NCBI GenBank assembly: GCA_013360825.1
Contig: JABWAY010000022.1
Span: 1 to 22,678, forward strand
Length of the DNA: 22,678 nt
Direction: 5' to 3'
Origin: Candidatus Brocadiia bacterium
GTDB lineage: Bacteria > Planctomycetota > MHYJ01 > WSZJ01
Shown here one piece after another: positions 1-10,420 of the stretch (positions within the stretch are counted from its first letter, which is position 1; each line of letters begins with the position of its first letter). Position numbers and translations under genes: made by a program. Below the pieces are notes generated by a model, which made no database searches, was not told the origin of the DNA, and saw nothing but the letters and a program-made list of their open reading frames with translations.

Positions 1-399
1 GACGCCGCCGCACTCCGCCTGACCACACGCGCCCGCCCCGGCGACCCGCGAACCGCGTTCCGCGTCGCGAACGCCCGCGCCCGCGCCCTGCTCGCGTCCG
101 GCGAGCCGATCGGAATCCAGGCGGCGATCGAAGAGTCCTACGACCTGCTCGCACAGGCCCGGGAACTCGGAACCACGTCCGCGCTCCGGTGCGCGCACCA
201 GACGCTGGGTCTCAGCCTGGCCGCACATGACCTTGCGCGCTCCGCCCGCGACCACCTGCGCGCCGCCCTCGATCTGCTCCGGGACACCCTGTCCCACGTC
301 CCGCCCGACGCCAGACCCGCCTTCCTCGCTCTCCCGCAGAACATCGAGTTGCGGCTCGCGATCCTGCGTCTCGGCATCGCCGACCCCCCGCGCCCCTGA
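1..399 (+). CDS. C-terminal end of a helical-repeat (TPR-like) protein, partial
   Basis: The reading frame is open from the first base of the window to a TGA at 397-399, giving 132 residues with no start codon needed inside the window. The sequence is Ala/Leu/Arg rich and made of amphipathic helices of about 34 residues, for example the stretch from 'YDLLAQARELG' to 'DHLRAALDLL'. This resembles the C-terminal TPR-like part of large signalling or regulatory proteins. No catalytic motif is visible, and the function cannot be judged from this fragment. The next gene converges on it from the minus strand. An 8-bp hairpin at 469-490 lies between them but lacks a T tract. Confidence 0.6.
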   Translation, partial: DAAALRLTTRARPGDPRTAFRVANARARALLASGEPIGIQAAIEESYDLLAQARELGTTSALRCAHQTLGLSLAAHDLARSARDHLRAALDLLRDTLSHVPPDARPAFLALPQNIELRLAILRLGIADPPRP

Positions 400-559
400 A
401 TAACTCCACGATGCTCTTGTGCCATCCATCCTCGCGTCTTTCAACGCCCTGCTGCGTCGTCGATCCTCATCGATGTTCACCGACATCGATTCCGGTCTCC
501 TCCTTGCAGGCCGCCGAAAACCGCGTCGTCTGAATGGCACAGTTTCATCGTGGAGCTGC

Positions 560-1123
560 TTAGCGGAACGGGAAGAACCGGTCCCTGGGCAACCCCTGCG
601 CCGCGCATTCCGCCACATACGACTTCACATACCCGAGGTAGTTCTCCGCGCCCGCCAGCCCCATCCGGCGCTCCTCCGCCGAGAGAGCGCGCTTCACGAC
701 CGCCGGCGCCCCCATCACCAGGCTGCCGGGCGGCGCCTGGAACCCCTCGGTGACAAGCGCCCGCGCGGCCACCACGCATTCGTCCCCGATCACGGCCCTG
801 TCCATCACCACCGCCCCCATGCCGACCAGCACCCGGTTTCCGATGGTGCACCCATGCAGAAGGGCCATGTGACCGACGGTCACGTCGTCGCCGACCACCG
901 TCGGATTGGTGTCATGAGTGACATGGATCACGGCGCCGTCCTGGATGTTCGTCCGCGCCCCGATCCGGATCCAGTGAACGTCCCCCCGGACCACCACGTT
1001 AAACCACAGGCTCGCCCCCTCCCCGATCTCCACATCGCCGACGACCCGGACGCCATCCGCCGCAAACACCCCCGGATGGATCCGTGGCCATTTCCCCCTG
1101 TATGAGAGAACCGTGACGCTCAT
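560..1123 (-). CDS. Gamma-class carbonic anhydrase family protein (YrdA/PaaY-like)
   Basis: This is a 187-residue left-handed beta-helix protein with hexapeptide repeats across about residues 25-135 (such as 'VVGDVEIGEG', 'IGARTNIQDG', 'VVGDDVTVGH'). Zinc-ligand candidates of the gamma-carbonic anhydrase family are present: His67 in 'AVIHV', and His85 and His90 in 'VGHMALLHGC', with the family's five-residue spacing. Members either hydrate CO2 reversibly as trimers or act as related CoA/acyl-binding proteins, and the sequence does not separate these roles. The ATG at 1123 lies one base past the stop of the upstream gene and about 10 nt behind a G6 run. A GTG at 1132 would add three residues and overlap that gene. 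The two genes are evidently co-transcribed. Confidence 0.88.
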   Translation of the reverse strand: MSVTVLSYRGKWPRIHPGVFAADGVRVVGDVEIGEGASLWFNVVVRGDVHWIRIGARTNIQDGAVIHVTHDTNPTVVGDDVTVGHMALLHGCTIGNRVLVGMGAVVMDRAVIGDECVVAARALVTEGFQAPPGSLVMGAPAVVKRALSAEERRMGLAGAENYLGYVKSYVAECAAQGLPRDRFFPFR

Positions 1124-1124
1124 C

Positions 1125-1757
1125 TCAGACACGCCCCCCGTGTGAAATGGACCACCAGACAGCGACCGCTCCCCCGATCCAGCTGAGGGCGAATGCCCCG
1201 ATCCGCGCTTTCGACCGGGACTCCCCGGAGTCCCGTCCCAGGATCCAGGCGGTCCAGACGAGCGGCAGAAGGACGGCCATCTCGACGCCCACCACGCGCA
1301 CCGCGTCGATCAGCGGGCGCCAGAGAATCCGGATGTCGGCGTCCGGCAGGATCGCGACCCCCAGCCCCCGCGACGTCCAGTCAAACGGGGTCAGCATCGG
1401 CGCTCCCCGGCGCGACAGCGCGTCGAGCAGCAGATGGCTGCCGTGCCCCGCCATCAGTCCGAGCACGGCGGCCCAGAACACCTTTCTCAATCCCGGAAGC
1501 GCCCCGGCGATGGCCGCCGACGCGAGCAGGCCGAAGGTGAGACCGTGCATGACGGCGACGATGTCTCCCCGATTCGCAGATCCCAGCAGTTGGTGCTGCC
1601 CCGAGGCCTCGACGATTCCCATGAGATCGGGGACCAGCGCCATGAAAAGGACCGCCGCAGCAAACCCCGCGGTGCGAAGCGGAGCCGCGCCGGATGGCGC
1701 CGTCGCCACCAGGTACGCACCCAGCCCCGCCGCCAGATGTCCGAAGGGGGACGCCAT
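1125..1757 (-). CDS. Membrane-bound YdjM/DUF457-type metal-dependent hydrolase family protein
   Basis: This is a 210-residue integral membrane protein with four to five hydrophobic segments. It has the family landmarks 'SPFGHLAAG' at the N-terminus, 'ALVPDLMG' near residue 40, 'VMHGLTFGL' near 70 and 'HGSHLLLDALSRRG' near 110. The His/Asp residues in these motifs are the proposed metal ligands of the YdjM (PF04307) family, whose substrate is generally unknown. The start is set by the ATG at 1757 with GGAGG at 1763-1767, five bases upstream. A TTG at 1775 is less likely because it lies in the T tract of the rRNA terminator. Only 16 bases separate that T tract from the start codon, so there is no room for a promoter. 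Transcription must come from read-through or from within the 5S region. The gamma-carbonic anhydrase gene follows immediately. Confidence 0.8.
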   Translation of the reverse strand: MASPFGHLAAGLGAYLVATAPSGAAPLRTAGFAAAVLFMALVPDLMGIVEASGQHQLLGSANRGDIVAVMHGLTFGLLASAAIAGALPGLRKVFWAAVLGLMAGHGSHLLLDALSRRGAPMLTPFDWTSRGLGVAILPDADIRILWRPLIDAVRVVGVEMAVLLPLVWTAWILGRDSGESRSKARIGAFALSWIGGAVAVWWSISHGGRV

Positions 1758-1773
1758 CCCGACCTCCATCGAC

Positions 1774-1816
1774 AAAAAAAACCCGTCCGGATTCTCTCAC
1801 GAGAACCCGGACGGGT
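1774..1816 (-). terminator. Intrinsic terminator of the rRNA operon
   Basis: On the minus strand a perfect 10-bp stem (ACCCGTCCGG with CCGGACGGGT, 1807-1816 and 1781-1790) extends inward by five more pairs after one mismatch, closing a 4-base loop. It is followed directly by eight T residues (1781-1774). It lies 12 bases after the 5S 3' end and is a textbook Rho-independent terminator. Confidence 0.95.
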
Positions 1817-1828
1817 CATGAAGTTTAA

Positions 1829-1942
1829 GGCCGGCAATAACCTACTTTCGCCTCTTGCGGGAGACTATCATCGGCCCCAGGGGCTTAACGGCCGTATTCG
1901 GAATGGGAACGGGTGTGCCCCCCTGAGCATCGATCACCGGCC
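1829..1942 (-). rRNA. rrf: 5S ribosomal RNA
   Basis: About 114 nt. The ends GGCCGG (1942-1937) and CCGGCC (1834-1829) pair to form helix I. The conserved internal sequence reading CATTCCGAA(T)ACGGCCGTTAAGC on the RNA strand is present, as is the 3' part with the GATGATAG and GCGAAAGTAGG segments. It is the last gene of the operon, about 100 nt after the 23S. Confidence 0.95.
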
Positions 1943-1950
1943 AAATTTAG

Positions 1951-2042
1951 AAACCTGGGAATGTTCGTGACGCCAACTTCCTGCGGCTTATTACGCCACT
2001 CTCGCTGGCCATCCGCGATCACCGCGGAGGCGCGAAAATATG

Positions 2043-2051
<9 letters not shown>
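1951..2051 (-). other. 3' half of the pre-23S processing stalk (23S-5S spacer)
   Basis: The spacer RNA is complementary in order to the RNA before 23S. Bases 2037-2051 pair with 5025-5039 (15 bp), 1983-1990 with 5104-5111 (8 bp) and 1951-1963 with 5130-5142 (13 bp), all perfect. A further 6-bp CGCCAA/TTGGCG match lies between the last two. This is the long stem cut by RNase III in other bacteria. Confidence 0.85.
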
Positions 2052-5024
<2,973 letters not shown>

Positions 5025-5032
<8 letters not shown>

Positions 5033-5142
5033 ACATATTCTCTCGCTCCCGCGAGTGACATTGTGGACGCTGGATTTCCTTTTCTGACAATTAAGGCATA
5101 TCCTAAGCCGCTTTATTTTTGGCGCACTTGCATTCCCAGGTT
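5025..5142 (-). other. 5' half of the pre-23S processing stalk
   Basis: This segment leads into 23S and holds the partners of the downstream spacer segments (5025-5039, 5104-5111 and 5130-5142 pair with 2037-2051, 1983-1990 and 1951-1963). A small local hairpin CTCGC/GCGAG sits near 5041-5055. The stalk shows that the lipoprotein coding region lies wholly outside the pre-23S excision product. Confidence 0.8.
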
Positions 5143-5152
5143 TTCAAAGATC
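5139..5152 (-). promoter_or_regulatory. boxA antitermination element before 23S
   Basis: The RNA-strand sequence GATCTTTGAAAACC matches the boxA type (core TCTTTGAAAA) that commonly precedes 23S in bacterial rRNA operons and loads the Nus factors. A near copy, GATCTTTGACAAAG, is in the 16S leader at 7690-7677. The element sits after the lipoprotein gene, so antitermination could be re-established after a translated segment. Confidence 0.7.
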
Positions 5153-5169
5153 TCGACTGCTTCGATCCC

Positions 5170-5225
5170 GGAGTTGGGACCGCGGATCCGACCCGACGTC
5201 AGGTCCGATCCGCGCTCACAACTCC
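5170..5225 (-). other. Long stem-loop between the lipoprotein gene and 23S
   Basis: Outer arms GGAGTTG/CAACTCC (5170-5176 and 5219-5225) enclose inner arms CGCGGATC/GATCCGCG (5181-5188 and 5207-5214). The inner stem continues by about four more pairs after one mismatch. No T run follows, so it does not look like a terminator. It could be a processing site or a 3' stabiliser of the lipoprotein message. Confidence 0.6.
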
Positions 5226-5266
5226 CCTTCTCAGAACACCCTCTTTCGGCACGCCAGGCCAGGGAC

Positions 5267-5608
5267 TTAAGTCCCCGCGTTCCTCGTCCTGTCCGTCTTC
5301 TCCACCTTGATCGTCGTCACCTTCTTCAGCTCCACGTCCGTAAACGAAACCTCGCCCTGCGAGTCCGTCAATTTCACCATCGTCCCACCCGTCCCCATCC
5401 CGACCAGAACCCTCGCGTCCTGCTGCAGCACACCGTCCCGATCCCTCACCGTCACCTTCAGGACGTGATCCTTGCCCTGGGTCTGCGGCAGAAGCGACGG
5501 GTCGGACTCGATGACCAGGTCGTCCTTCAGGCTGTCGCCGCCGATCAGGGGCATCGAATCACACCCGACCGTCAGCAGCACCAGCACCCCTGCAGCCAGA
5601 ATCTTCAT
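5267..5608 (-). CDS. Small secreted lipoprotein with Ig-like/beta-sandwich domain, encoded inside the rRNA operon
   Basis: This gene encodes 113 residues. The N-terminus 'MKILAAGVLVLLTVGC' is a signal peptide ending in a lipobox-like TVGC, so Cys16 would be lipidated. The mature part of about 97 residues is polar. From about residue 48 it alternates beta strands with a typical Ig-like/CNA-B-like pattern: 'LKVTVRDRDGVLQQDARV', then 'TDSQGEVSFTDV', then 'KKVTTIKVE'. No catalytic motif is visible, and I do not recognise the family. The ATG at 5608 follows GAGG by a suitable distance. The open frame continues upstream only through tRNA-Ala and so is not coding there. The gene lies between tRNA-Ala (20 nt away) and 23S on the same strand, with no promoter of its own that I can see. 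It should therefore be transcribed from the rRNA promoter. The stop codon lies inside the palindrome GGGACTTAAGTCCC (5262-5275). Confidence 0.85.
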   Translation of the reverse strand: MKILAAGVLVLLTVGCDSMPLIGGDSLKDDLVIESDPSLLPQTQGKDHVLKVTVRDRDGVLQQDARVLVGMGTGGTMVKLTDSQGEVSFTDVELKKVTTIKVEKTDRTRNAGT

Positions 5609-5628
5609 CCTATATCCTCGCACCTTTG

Positions 5629-5701
5629 TGGAGACGACGGGGGTCGAACCCGCAACCTCCGGCTTGCAAAGCCGGCGCTCTCCCAGTTGAGCTACGTCCC
5701 C
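5629..5701 (-). tRNA. tRNA-Ala (TGC)
   Basis: A 73-nt cloverleaf. The acceptor GGGGACG pairs with CGTCTCC and includes the G3-U70 pair that identifies alanine tRNAs. The anticodon stem CCGGC/GCCGG carries TTTGCAA (anticodon TGC), and the T arm is GCGGG TTCGACC CCCGT-like. The discriminator A is followed by CAA, so the 3' CCA is not encoded and must be added by a nucleotidyltransferase. Confidence 0.96.
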
Positions 5702-5704
5702 GAA

Positions 5705-5778
5705 TGGGCCCAGCTGGACTTGAACCAGCGACCTCACGCTTATCAAGCGTGCGCTCTAGCCAGCTGAGCTATGAGCCC
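5705..5778 (-). tRNA. tRNA-Ile (GAT)
   Basis: A 74-nt cloverleaf. The acceptor GGGCTCA pairs with TGGGCCC, the anticodon stem CACGC/GCGTG carries TTGATAA (anticodon GAT), and the T arm is GCTGG TTCAAGT CCAGC. The CCA is not encoded. Only three bases separate its 3' end from tRNA-Ala. The Ile-Ala order in the 16S-23S spacer is the common bacterial arrangement. Confidence 0.96.
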
Positions 5779-5995
5779 GAGAGAACGACCGAGCTCGAGC
5801 CCGGGCAACCAGGTCGAGTACCGTCGGCCTCAAGAGCGCCGCACGGTCACGACCGGATCGCCGGCAGCTGGCCCGACCTGAAGATCCAGGTCGAAGCATG
5901 CTTCGGAAGCGATCTCCGAGAAGATGGGGAGTTGAAGTCCACGAAAATGATTTTAGCGAACCCTCTGATGAATCAGGAGTAGTTTTACTCCTTAG
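5779..5995 (-). other. 16S-tRNA-Ile spacer with the 3' arm of the pre-16S stalk
   Basis: This 217-nt stretch has no gene. Bases 5925-5937 are perfectly complementary (13 bp) to leader bases 7664-7676, and further pairs (AGGGTTC with GAACCCT) lie inside, giving the pre-16S processing stem. A perfect 7-bp hairpin AGGAGTA/TACTCCT (5975-5992) follows the 16S 3' end directly. Smaller hairpins GACCTG/CAGGTC (5875-5892) and a near-palindrome TCGAAGCATGCTTCGG (5891-5906) lie nearer the tRNA. Confidence 0.75.
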
Positions 5996-7548
<1,553 letters not shown>

Positions 7549-7720
7549 GAAGAATCGTCCTATTCGTGCGTCGTCGTCTTTCGACGGGACGCTTCACTTG
7601 TCTGTCTCTGGTCGCGTCTCTCCATCCCGAGGGACGGAGTGACAGGGTTCATCACGTTCGGTCCTTCAACTCCCCACTTTGTCAAAGATCGCGCCGACGC
7701 GGACGTCGACAGGAGGGGGA
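7549..7720 (-). promoter_or_regulatory. rRNA operon leader with boxA and the 5' arm of the pre-16S stalk
   Basis: The leader is about 165 nt between the promoter and 16S. It contains the boxA-like GATCTTTGACAAAG (7690-7677), followed at once by the 13-base arm TGGGGAGTTGAAG (7676-7664), which pairs with the RNA after 16S (5937-5925). A hairpin CTCCGTCCC/GGGATGGAG lies near 7620-7640. I see no coding frame with a ribosome binding site here. Confidence 0.75.
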
Positions 7721-7748
7721 ATTATAGGGTGAATAGCGGAAGAGTCAA
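7721..7748 (-). promoter_or_regulatory. Sigma-70-type promoter of the rRNA operon
   Basis: On the minus strand TTGACT (7748-7743), a 16-base spacer and a perfect TATAAT (7726-7721) precede the 16S leader. A short T5 run lies just upstream of the -35. It is the only strong promoter match I found between the upstream regulator gene and 16S, and its place and quality fit a stable-RNA promoter. Confidence 0.85.
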
Positions 7749-7941
7749 GGCAAAAACAGGCGAATTCTGGCGCCTTCTGCTGATCTCGCAACCTCTTTGT
7801 GGCAATGGACTTGCGGCGCGACTTCAGTTCGGATCAGAATTTTTTTGGGGACCGCGGCGGCCGCCCGGGGCACCCGCCCGTTCCCCGACGCGCCGCAGGA
7901 CAGGAGCACCCGCCTTATGATAGTGAAGATACTGAAGAGAT
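7749..7941. other. Intergenic region upstream of the rRNA promoter
   Basis: About 190 bases lie between the stop of the sigma-54 regulator gene and the rRNA promoter. I see no gene. There is an isolated A7/T7 run at 7841-7847 beside a GC-rich palindromic block (near 7855-7880). In the minus-strand direction the block is followed by A residues, so it is not a convincing terminator for the regulator gene. Confidence 0.5.
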
Positions 7942-9333
7942 TCACTGTTCTTCTGATTCTTGTCCTGACGGAACGCTCACCCCGTACCGCTTCAGCCGCC
8001 GCCAGAGCGTCGTCCTCCCGATCCCGAGCTCCTTCGCCGCTCGAGCCAGATTCCCCTGGCACTGCTTCACCGCCTCCAGGATGAACCCCCTCTCCGCGTC
8101 TTCCAGCGTCCCACCCGACACGGCAGGCGGAGCGCTCGCACCGTCCTGGCCGGAAATCTCGTGCGGCAGATCCGCGACGCGAAGCGACTCCCCGTCGCCC
8201 AGCGCCACCGCACGCTCCACGATGTTCTCGATCTCCCGGACGTTTCCCGGGTACCCGTGCCCCATCAGGATCTTCATCGCCGCCGGGTCGATCGACCGCA
8301 TCGGCCGCTCGAAACGCGCGGCGTACTTCTGGAGGAAGTGCTGCGCGAGGAGCGGGATGTCTTCTCTCCGCTCCCGCAGGGGCGGGATCCGGAGGGAGAG
8401 GACGTTCAGCCTGTAGAACAGATCCTCGCGGAACCGTCCGGCCGCAACCTCGGCCTGGAGATCCCGGTTGGAAGCCGCGATCAGGCGGACATCGACGCGA
8501 GTCGACCGCGTATCGCCGACGCGACGCGTCTCCTTCTCCTCGATCACGCGCAGCAGCTTGACCTGGATGCTGAGGGGGGCCGAGGAAATCTCATCGAGGA
8601 AGAATGACCCTCCATCCGCCTCTTCGAACAGCCCCTTCTTGTTCGTGTTCGCGCCGGTAAACGCGCCGCGCACGTACCCGAACAACTCGGACTCGAGGAG
8701 CGTTTCCGGCAGGGCGCCGCAGTTGATGGCGACGAACGGCCCGGAGGCCCGGTTGGACCGGTTGTGGATGGCGTGCGTGATGAGTTCCTTGCCGGTCCCG
8801 GTCTCCCCGTAGATCAGGACGGTGGAATCGAGCGAGGCGACGCGGGTGACCTGCTCGAACAGCCGCAGCATCGCGGGTGCGGTGCCGATGATGTTCTCAA
8901 AGCGGTAGGCCCCGCGGACGCGCTGCGCGAGGTTCCGGTTCTCGGAGACGAGCGTCCGGTGCTCGATGCTCCGCGCGACCATGACCTCGAGCTCCTCCGA
9001 GTTGATGGGCTTGGTGATGTAGTGGAACGCACCGAGGCGCATGCACTCCACGGCGTTCTCGATCGTCCCGAATGCGGTCATGACGATGACTTCGGTGTCG
9101 GGAGAGTACCGGCGCACGTGGCGCAGGACATCCATCCCGGCCAGCCCGGTCTCCATGGAGAGGTCGGTGACGACGAGGTGGAAGTTGTGCCGGTCGATCG
9201 CGCGAAGCCCGTCGGCGCAGGACGCCGACTCATGGACGCCGTACCCCGCGCGGCGCAGCACGATGGCGAGGGCCTCCCGCAGGCCGTCTTCGTCCTCGAT
9301 CAGCAGGATCGTCGTCGCGGGGGCGTCGCTCAT
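7942..9333 (-). CDS. NtrC-family sigma-54-dependent response regulator
   Basis: This 463-residue protein has the complete three-domain layout. The receiver (about 8-122) has acidic residues Glu13/Asp14, the phosphorylation site Asp57 in 'VVTDLSM', Thr86 and Lys108. The AAA+ domain (about 145-375) has Walker A 'GETGTGKE' (176-183), the sigma-54 contact loop GAFTGA (223-228) and Walker B 'GGSFFLDE' (241-248). A Fis-type helix-turn-helix lies at about 427-450 ('NLARAAKELGIGRTTLWRRL'). It should activate sigma-54 promoters after phosphorylation by a histidine kinase, but no kinase gene is adjacent. The ATG at 9333 overlaps the stop of the Lgt-like gene as ATGA, implying translational coupling. 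I did not find its target sites in the window. Confidence 0.95.
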   Translation of the reverse strand: MSDAPATTILLIEDEDGLREALAIVLRRAGYGVHESASCADGLRAIDRHNFHLVVTDLSMETGLAGMDVLRHVRRYSPDTEVIVMTAFGTIENAVECMRLGAFHYITKPINSEELEVMVARSIEHRTLVSENRNLAQRVRGAYRFENIIGTAPAMLRLFEQVTRVASLDSTVLIYGETGTGKELITHAIHNRSNRASGPFVAINCGALPETLLESELFGYVRGAFTGANTNKKGLFEEADGGSFFLDEISSAPLSIQVKLLRVIEEKETRRVGDTRSTRVDVRLIAASNRDLQAEVAAGRFREDLFYRLNVLSLRIPPLRERREDIPLLAQHFLQKYAARFERPMRSIDPAAMKILMGHGYPGNVREIENIVERAVALGDGESLRVADLPHEISGQDGASAPPAVSGGTLEDAERGFILEAVKQCQGNLARAAKELGIGRTTLWRRLKRYGVSVPSGQESEEQ

Positions 9334-10250
9334 GCGGGCTCCGGCTGGGGGTGCGCGCGGAACAGCAGGATTCCCGACGCCGCGCCGGCAAGCAGGACCG
9401 CGGCCGCCTGGTTGACGGTCATTCCGAAGAACGCCGGCTCCGTCTCCGCACGGGCAAACTCCGAGACAAAACGGATGACGGCGTACCCCACGGCGGACAC
9501 GGCGGCGGAGCGGCCGAACGGCGCCCGGACCGGACGCAGAGCGGCGTAAACGGTGAGGACCGAGAGCACGACGAACTCCGCGATCGCGCTCGGAAAACGT
9601 CCGTCGATCGCCGCGGGACCGCCCCAGGCAATCCCCGTACAGCACCCGTTCAGCAGGCAGCCGACGCGCCCGACGGCGAGCGCCGCAAGCACGCCCGGCG
9701 CAATGCAGTCCAGCGCGATCCCGGGCGGGATTCCCTTTCGGGAAGCGGCGATCAGGACGGCGGGAGTGGCCAGGGCGAGCCCGCCGAACGCCGCCTGGCC
9801 ACCACCGGAGGGGTCGAACGGATCATGGTCGGGGGCGAGGCTGTGCGCGGGCACCAGCCGTCCCGCCATGAGGGCTCCGACGATCGCCGCCGAAGCCAGG
9901 ACCGGGACCGCCGCCCCCCGGAGCGAGCGCAGCCAGGGGCGGGCGTAAAGCAGCAGGAGCGCGGGCGGCACGATCGCCCCGATGGCGGCGGCCGCGGGAC
10001 TGAACCCCGCGCGCGCAACGGCCCCGACCCAGGGCTGGAAAAAGCCCAGATGCGTCAGGACGAACCAGGCCCGTGCACCGACGAGCCCCGAGACCGCCGC
10101 GACCAGCATCAGCGCCAGCGTGGTCTCAATCCCGAATCCACGCCCCCGATGGCGGAACAGCACCCAGGCGACGGCGAGGGCGAACCCCGCCGCCGTGCAG
10201 AGGGTGTAGGAGGGGATGGGGCCGAGACGGGTGTGGATGATCGGATGCAC
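9330..10250 (-). CDS. Prolipoprotein diacylglyceryl transferase (Lgt) family membrane protein, atypical
   Basis: This 306-residue, strongly hydrophobic protein has about seven to eight membrane segments. The family signature is clear in the C-terminal half: 'AVGRVGCLLNGCCTG' (192-206), 'RFPSAIAE' (218-225, for the usual R-x-P-S-Q-x-x-E) and 'IRFVSEFAR' (259-267). Lgt transfers diacylglycerol to the lipobox Cys of prelipoproteins. Two features are unusual. The segment that normally holds H-G-G-L reads 'FGGL' (155-158), without His. A stretch of about 70 residues before it ('PPALLLLYARPWLRSL' and so on) looks like a degenerate second copy of the region after it. It may be a paralogue with another role. 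The start is a GTG behind GGGGGA. A promoter candidate lies about 65 bases upstream. Confidence 0.75.
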   Translation of the reverse strand: MHPIIHTRLGPIPSYTLCTAAGFALAVAWVLFRHRGRGFGIETTLALMLVAAVSGLVGARAWFVLTHLGFFQPWVGAVARAGFSPAAAAIGAIVPPALLLLYARPWLRSLRGAAVPVLASAAIVGALMAGRLVPAHSLAPDHDPFDPSGGGQAAFGGLALATPAVLIAASRKGIPPGIALDCIAPGVLAALAVGRVGCLLNGCCTGIAWGGPAAIDGRFPSAIAEFVVLSVLTVYAALRPVRAPFGRSAAVSAVGYAVIRFVSEFARAETEPAFFGMTVNQAAAVLLAGAASGILLFRAHPQPEPA

Positions 10251-10316
10251 GGACGGTCTTCCCCCACTGCGGGCGCGTGACGAAGCGTCGGGACAGGGTC
10301 CACCCAGAAGCCTCTG

Positions 10317-10346
10317 AATCTAGCGAACGTCCGCCCGCCAGGTCAA
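10317..10346 (-). promoter_or_regulatory. Candidate sigma-70 promoter for the Lgt-like/regulator pair
   Basis: On the minus strand TTGACC (10346-10341), an 18-base spacer and TAGATT (10322-10317) lie 67 bases before the GTG start of the Lgt-like gene and just after the terminator of the preceding gene. Confidence 0.5.
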
Positions 10347-10350
10347 TCGC

Positions 10351-10387
10351 ACCAGAAAACAGAAAGCCCCGCTCACGCGGGGCTTTC
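10351..10387 (-). terminator. Intrinsic terminator after the beta-propeller lipoprotein gene
   Basis: A perfect 11-bp stem GAAAGCCCCGC/GCGGGGCTTTC (10362-10387) with a 4-base loop is followed on the minus strand by the T-rich CTGTTTTCTGGT. It starts 34 bases after the stop codon at 10421. Confidence 0.9.
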
Positions 10388-10420
10388 AGGGTTCGTTGCG
10401 AGGGCCTGGGCGTTCCGGCG

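Noticed and set aside
469..490. 8-bp hairpin ATCGATGT/ACATCGAT between the first two genes as a terminator
   Set aside because: The stem is short and AT-balanced, and no T tract follows on either strand.
5609..5746. Upstream extension of the lipoprotein frame (46 extra residues) through tRNA-Ala
   Set aside because: It translates the tRNA itself and gives the familiar spurious tRNA-derived peptide. A ribosome binding site and signal peptide mark the ATG at 5608 as the start.
7841..7885. GC-rich palindrome beside a T7 run as terminator of the sigma-54 regulator gene
   Set aside because: On the minus strand the stem is followed by A residues, and on the plus strand the T run precedes the stem, so the order is wrong in both directions.
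9334..9645. N-terminal extension of the sigma-54 regulator by 104 residues
   Set aside because: It overlaps the Lgt-like coding region and is low-complexity Arg/Gly/Pro. The receiver domain begins normally from the ATG at 9333.
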